NCBI GenBank assembly: GCA_023663635.1
Contig: JAMPHD010000002.1
Coordinates: forward strand, 118,784-182,783
Direction of reading: 5' to 3'
Length of the DNA: 64,000 nucleotides
Source of the DNA: Acetatifactor muris
GTDB taxonomy: Bacteria > Bacillota > Clostridia > Lachnospirales > Lachnospiraceae
Part shown: positions 62,161-64,000 of the stretch, in pieces
Position numbering within the stretch: position 1 is the first letter of the stretch
How the letters are laid out: each line of letters begins with the position of its first letter
The notes under the pieces: generated by a model
The model's input: only the letters and a program-made list of their open reading frames with translations
What the model was told of the DNA's origin: nothing
Database searches by the model: none
Position numbers and translations under genes: made by a program

Positions 62161-63462
62161 TCAAGGGACTGCCGGCGCCCCGCCTTCATCCTCCACGTAT
62201 TCCACAAACCCGGCCACACTCACATCAAGGCCCTGATAATCCAGTATCAGGCAATAGGAGGGCGTCCCGGCATCCCCGTCATAAATATAATAGTCCTCCA
62301 TACCTCCGTGTGTGACATAGCTGTGCGTATAGAGGATGCGCTCCGATGCGTCATAAATGGAAGTCTCGCTCATCCTCATCGTACCGAACGCGCGGTGATT
62401 GTAGTAACAATCTTTCTGCGCCAGCGTTCCGTCCTCTCTGTATGTAAAAGTGATCTCTATGATCTTCTGCTTGTCCGAGAGCTCCTCCCAAGGGTCGGCT
62501 CCCTCCAGAAGATAACGGACCGGCCGACCGGCTTCGTTGTACTCCCATGTCTCCTCAGCCGCCTCCGGCATATAATCCTCCTCGCCCGCCTTTGTGACCG
62601 AATATTTCCGATCCACCCACACCTCTTGCACGATATCTCCGCTATCCATCCCAAATCCGGCGATACTGCCCGTCTCCTCATCAGGATAAAAAGTGTCATA
62701 CGTCCCCACACCTTTCCCCCGCTCCGGGTCAAACCAAAAGCGCAGCCGGTCTACTCCGTCCGGCTCATAAGAAAACCAAGGTTTCTCATCCGCGGAGATC
62801 CCCTCCGCGCGCAGAAATTGCTCCACCTGTTCCTCCGTCACCATAATGGCGCTCAACACGCTGTCCTGTCGCGCAAAGCATCTTGTATCTCTCTCCGACA
62901 TCTCCAAGGCGAGCCAATCCGTCGGGATCTCTTCCGCCCCGCCATGCAGGACAAAGAGCGTCTCTCCCACCTCAAGTAAAGGAAATAAGGATTCCTCCTT
63001 CGTCTCCCCCGGAAACTCCTGCAGACAACATACCTCCAAGCCGTCCTCTTTTTCATGAATCTCAGCCAGAATACCCTTGTACTGATGCCTGAAGGCATTT
63101 TCGCCCTCCGTCTCCCAACCGTTCAATACAAGATACCCGTAATACTGACCGTCCTCCTCATAAATCCAAAAGTCCATGGTCACGGACGTACCCGTTGACA
63201 TCTTGCCCCAAGAGAAATAATACCCCGTCCATTCCTGCAAAGAATCCGGTTCCGGAATATCCCGGTTCAGAGTTCCCCGATCCTCCGGGATTTCCCGGTT
63301 CAGAACGTCCCGCTCCAAGGTGGTCTGCTCCAAGCTCCGATCCTCCGCAACGGAAGATAGGAGTTGCGCCTTCTCCTCCGAGATCTCTCCTCTGCCCGCG
63401 CATCCGGCCCACAACAAAGAAATTACCACAATTATTTGAAGTATCATTTTCTTCATCTGCAT
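62161..63462 (-). CDS. Lipoprotein of unknown function
   Basis: 433 residues. Signal peptide of about 20 residues with lipobox LWAGC (Cys21 of the mature start), so a membrane-bound lipoprotein. Residues 45-75 contain repeats (RDVLNREIPEDR, GTLNRDIPEPDS). The rest, with many Trp, Tyr and acidic residues and phrases like YNEAGRPVRYLLEG, may be beta-rich. I do not recognise a family. The start could also be the next ATG (MKKMI); the ribosome binding site is weak. Convergent with the recombinase gene. Confidence 0.75.
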   Translation of the reverse strand: MQMKKMILQIIVVISLLWAGCAGRGEISEEKAQLLSSVAEDRSLEQTTLERDVLNREIPEDRGTLNRDIPEPDSLQEWTGYYFSWGKMSTGTSVTMDFWIYEEDGQYYGYLVLNGWETEGENAFRHQYKGILAEIHEKEDGLEVCCLQEFPGETKEESLFPLLEVGETLFVLHGGAEEIPTDWLALEMSERDTRCFARQDSVLSAIMVTEEQVEQFLRAEGISADEKPWFSYEPDGVDRLRFWFDPERGKGVGTYDTFYPDEETGSIAGFGMDSGDIVQEVWVDRKYSVTKAGEEDYMPEAAEETWEYNEAGRPVRYLLEGADPWEELSDKQKIIEITFTYREDGTLAQKDCYYNHRAFGTMRMSETSIYDASERILYTHSYVTHGGMEDYYIYDGDAGTPSYCLILDYQGLDVSVAGFVEYVEDEGGAPAVP

Positions 63463-63558
63463 TTGTCCCTTTTGTCCCTCTTTATCCTTCTTTGTCCCTC
63501 TTATTTTCTCAAGACAAGAGATATGTCACACTCCGCGAACGCAATTATATTAATCAAT

Positions 63559-63597
63559 GGGCAGCGCGCTCTGCGAACTGTCTTTATGTTAAACAGA
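63559..63597 (-). repeat. Terminator-linked repeat, copy 3
   Basis: Minus strand reads TTTAACATAAAGACAG, TTCGCAGAG and CTGCCC; nearly the same as copy 1. A degenerate partial copy lies next to it at about 63528-63556. Confidence 0.7.
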
Positions 63598-63622
63598 AAG
63601 AACTCCGAAAATCGGAGTTCTT
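63598..63622 (-). terminator. Terminator of the tRNA operon
   Basis: GAACTCCGA / TCGGAGTTC (63600-63608 and 63612-63620), loop of 3, then TTTCTGTTTAA on the minus strand, directly after tRNA-Cys. Confidence 0.82.
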
Positions 63623-63627
63623 TCGAG

Positions 63628-63699
63628 AGGCGCAGACCGGATTTGAACCGGTGCGTACTGGTGTTGCAGACCATTGCCTTACCACTTGGCTACTGCGCC
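63628..63699 (-). tRNA. tRNA-Cys (GCA)
   Basis: 72 bases on the minus strand. Acceptor stem GGCGCAG / CTGCGCC, D-loop AGCCAAGTGGTAAGGC, anticodon loop CTGCAAC with GCA, T-arm CCGGTTCAAATCCGG. No encoded CCA. Confidence 0.93.
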
Positions 63700-63731
63700 T
63701 TATTTGATTATATGTCTGAAAACCCGTAAAA

Positions 63732-63803
63732 TGACTCCAACGGGAATCGAACCCGTGTTACCGCCGTGAAAGGGCGATGTCTTAACCGCTTGACCATGGA
63801 GCC
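63732..63803 (-). tRNA. tRNA-Glu (TTC)
   Basis: 72 bases. Acceptor GGCTCCA / TGGAGTC, anticodon loop CTTTCAC with TTC, T-arm CGGGTTCGATTCCCG. Confidence 0.93.
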
Positions 63804-63833
63804 TCGTCCTTGCGGCCGGCTCCCGTGCCGCAG

Positions 63834-63905
63834 CTCCCCGAGTAGGGCTCGAACCTACAACAACTCGGTTAACAGCCGAGTGCTCTACCATTGAGCTATC
63901 GAGGA
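63834..63905 (-). tRNA. tRNA-Asn (GTT)
   Basis: 72 bases. Acceptor TCCTCGA / TCGGGGA, anticodon loop CTGTTAA with GTT, T-arm TAGGTTCGAGCCCTA. Discriminator G. Confidence 0.93.
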
Positions 63906-64000
63906 ATATCGGGGCTGCAGACGGCCTCACGCCGGCTCATCCCCCGGGCAATCAGTCTCCCGATTGATCTGTACCCTCAAAACCGAACACGAACCAGAGC
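63906..64000 (-). other. Spacer upstream of the tRNAs, probably after an rRNA operon
   Basis: No gene. On the minus strand it contains GTTCGGTTTTGAGGGTAC, a string that in clostridia is frequent in the spacers of rRNA operons. I infer that an rRNA operon lies beyond the right edge and that the tRNAs are its trailing genes. Confidence 0.35.

Noticed and set aside
1..64000. CRISPR arrays and rRNA genes
   Set aside because: No regularly spaced identical repeats were found, and no rRNA sequence is inside the window; an rRNA operon is only inferred beyond the right edge.

Overview
The window looks like chromosome from a clostridial Firmicute, most likely a Lachnospiraceae. The basis is a clostridial pyruvate formate-lyase operon, AGGAGG ribosome binding sites, mecA, gdpP, an rpsF-ssb-rpsR cluster, DUF951 and DUF1858 proteins, and ABC-2/Wzt-type glycan export loci. 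No computation was run; families are assigned by eye from motifs.

Layout. 1-6190 is core metabolism: the start of a membrane-anchored (GH18-like) protein, mecA, a DUF1858 gene, then an anaerobic pyruvate formate-lyase locus. In that locus the enzyme is split into a 679-residue catalytic part and a 79-residue glycyl-radical part, with a 67-residue Cys-rich protein encoded between them, followed by pflA. 6380-16020 is an AT-rich glycan cassette: an XRE regulator, a GT2-GT4 fusion, an ABC exporter pair, a methyltransferase and an epimerase. Its far end is scarred: a truncated Rpn-type gene and two 372-bp direct repeats that encode helix-turn-helix-less relatives of the XRE regulator and flank a toxin-antitoxin-like GNAT pair.

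16023-30556 (minus strand) is a tightly overlapping operon for a heptose-containing glycan: second ABC exporter, a 1405-residue methyltransferase/glycosyltransferase, all enzymes for GDP-D-glycero-D-manno-heptose (gmhA-, hddA- and fused hddC-gmhB-like), a 4,6-dehydratase and reductase, a membrane-anchored putative glycosidase and an acyltransferase. 30874-42633 (plus strand) is a divergent operon: third exporter, a 1749-residue multidomain glycan enzyme, a GT-C transferase, two nucleotide-sugar enzymes and a DPM1-like transferase. A related nested-hairpin leader motif precedes all three exporter operons.

42634-50846 (minus strand) is a further glycan operon starting with a PglC/WcaJ-type phosphoglycosyl transferase and a CapD-type dehydratase; a two-gene AAA15 ATPase/nuclease-like pair is inserted inside it. 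51062-64000 returns to housekeeping: ferredoxin, MerR regulator, dnaB, rplI, gdpP, rpsR-ssb-rpsF, DUF951, YdcF, Sir2, an unusual redox-domain/EAL fusion, a tyrosine recombinase, a lipoprotein and three tRNAs (Cys, Glu, Asn). A small repeated module follows the terminators of three minus-strand units in this part.

The strongest leads are the split formate-lyase with its Cys-rich companion, the repeated leader hairpin of the glycan operons, the ATPase/nuclease-like pair, the GNAT pair between regulator-derived repeats, the C_GCAxxG-EAL fusion and the terminator-linked repeat.
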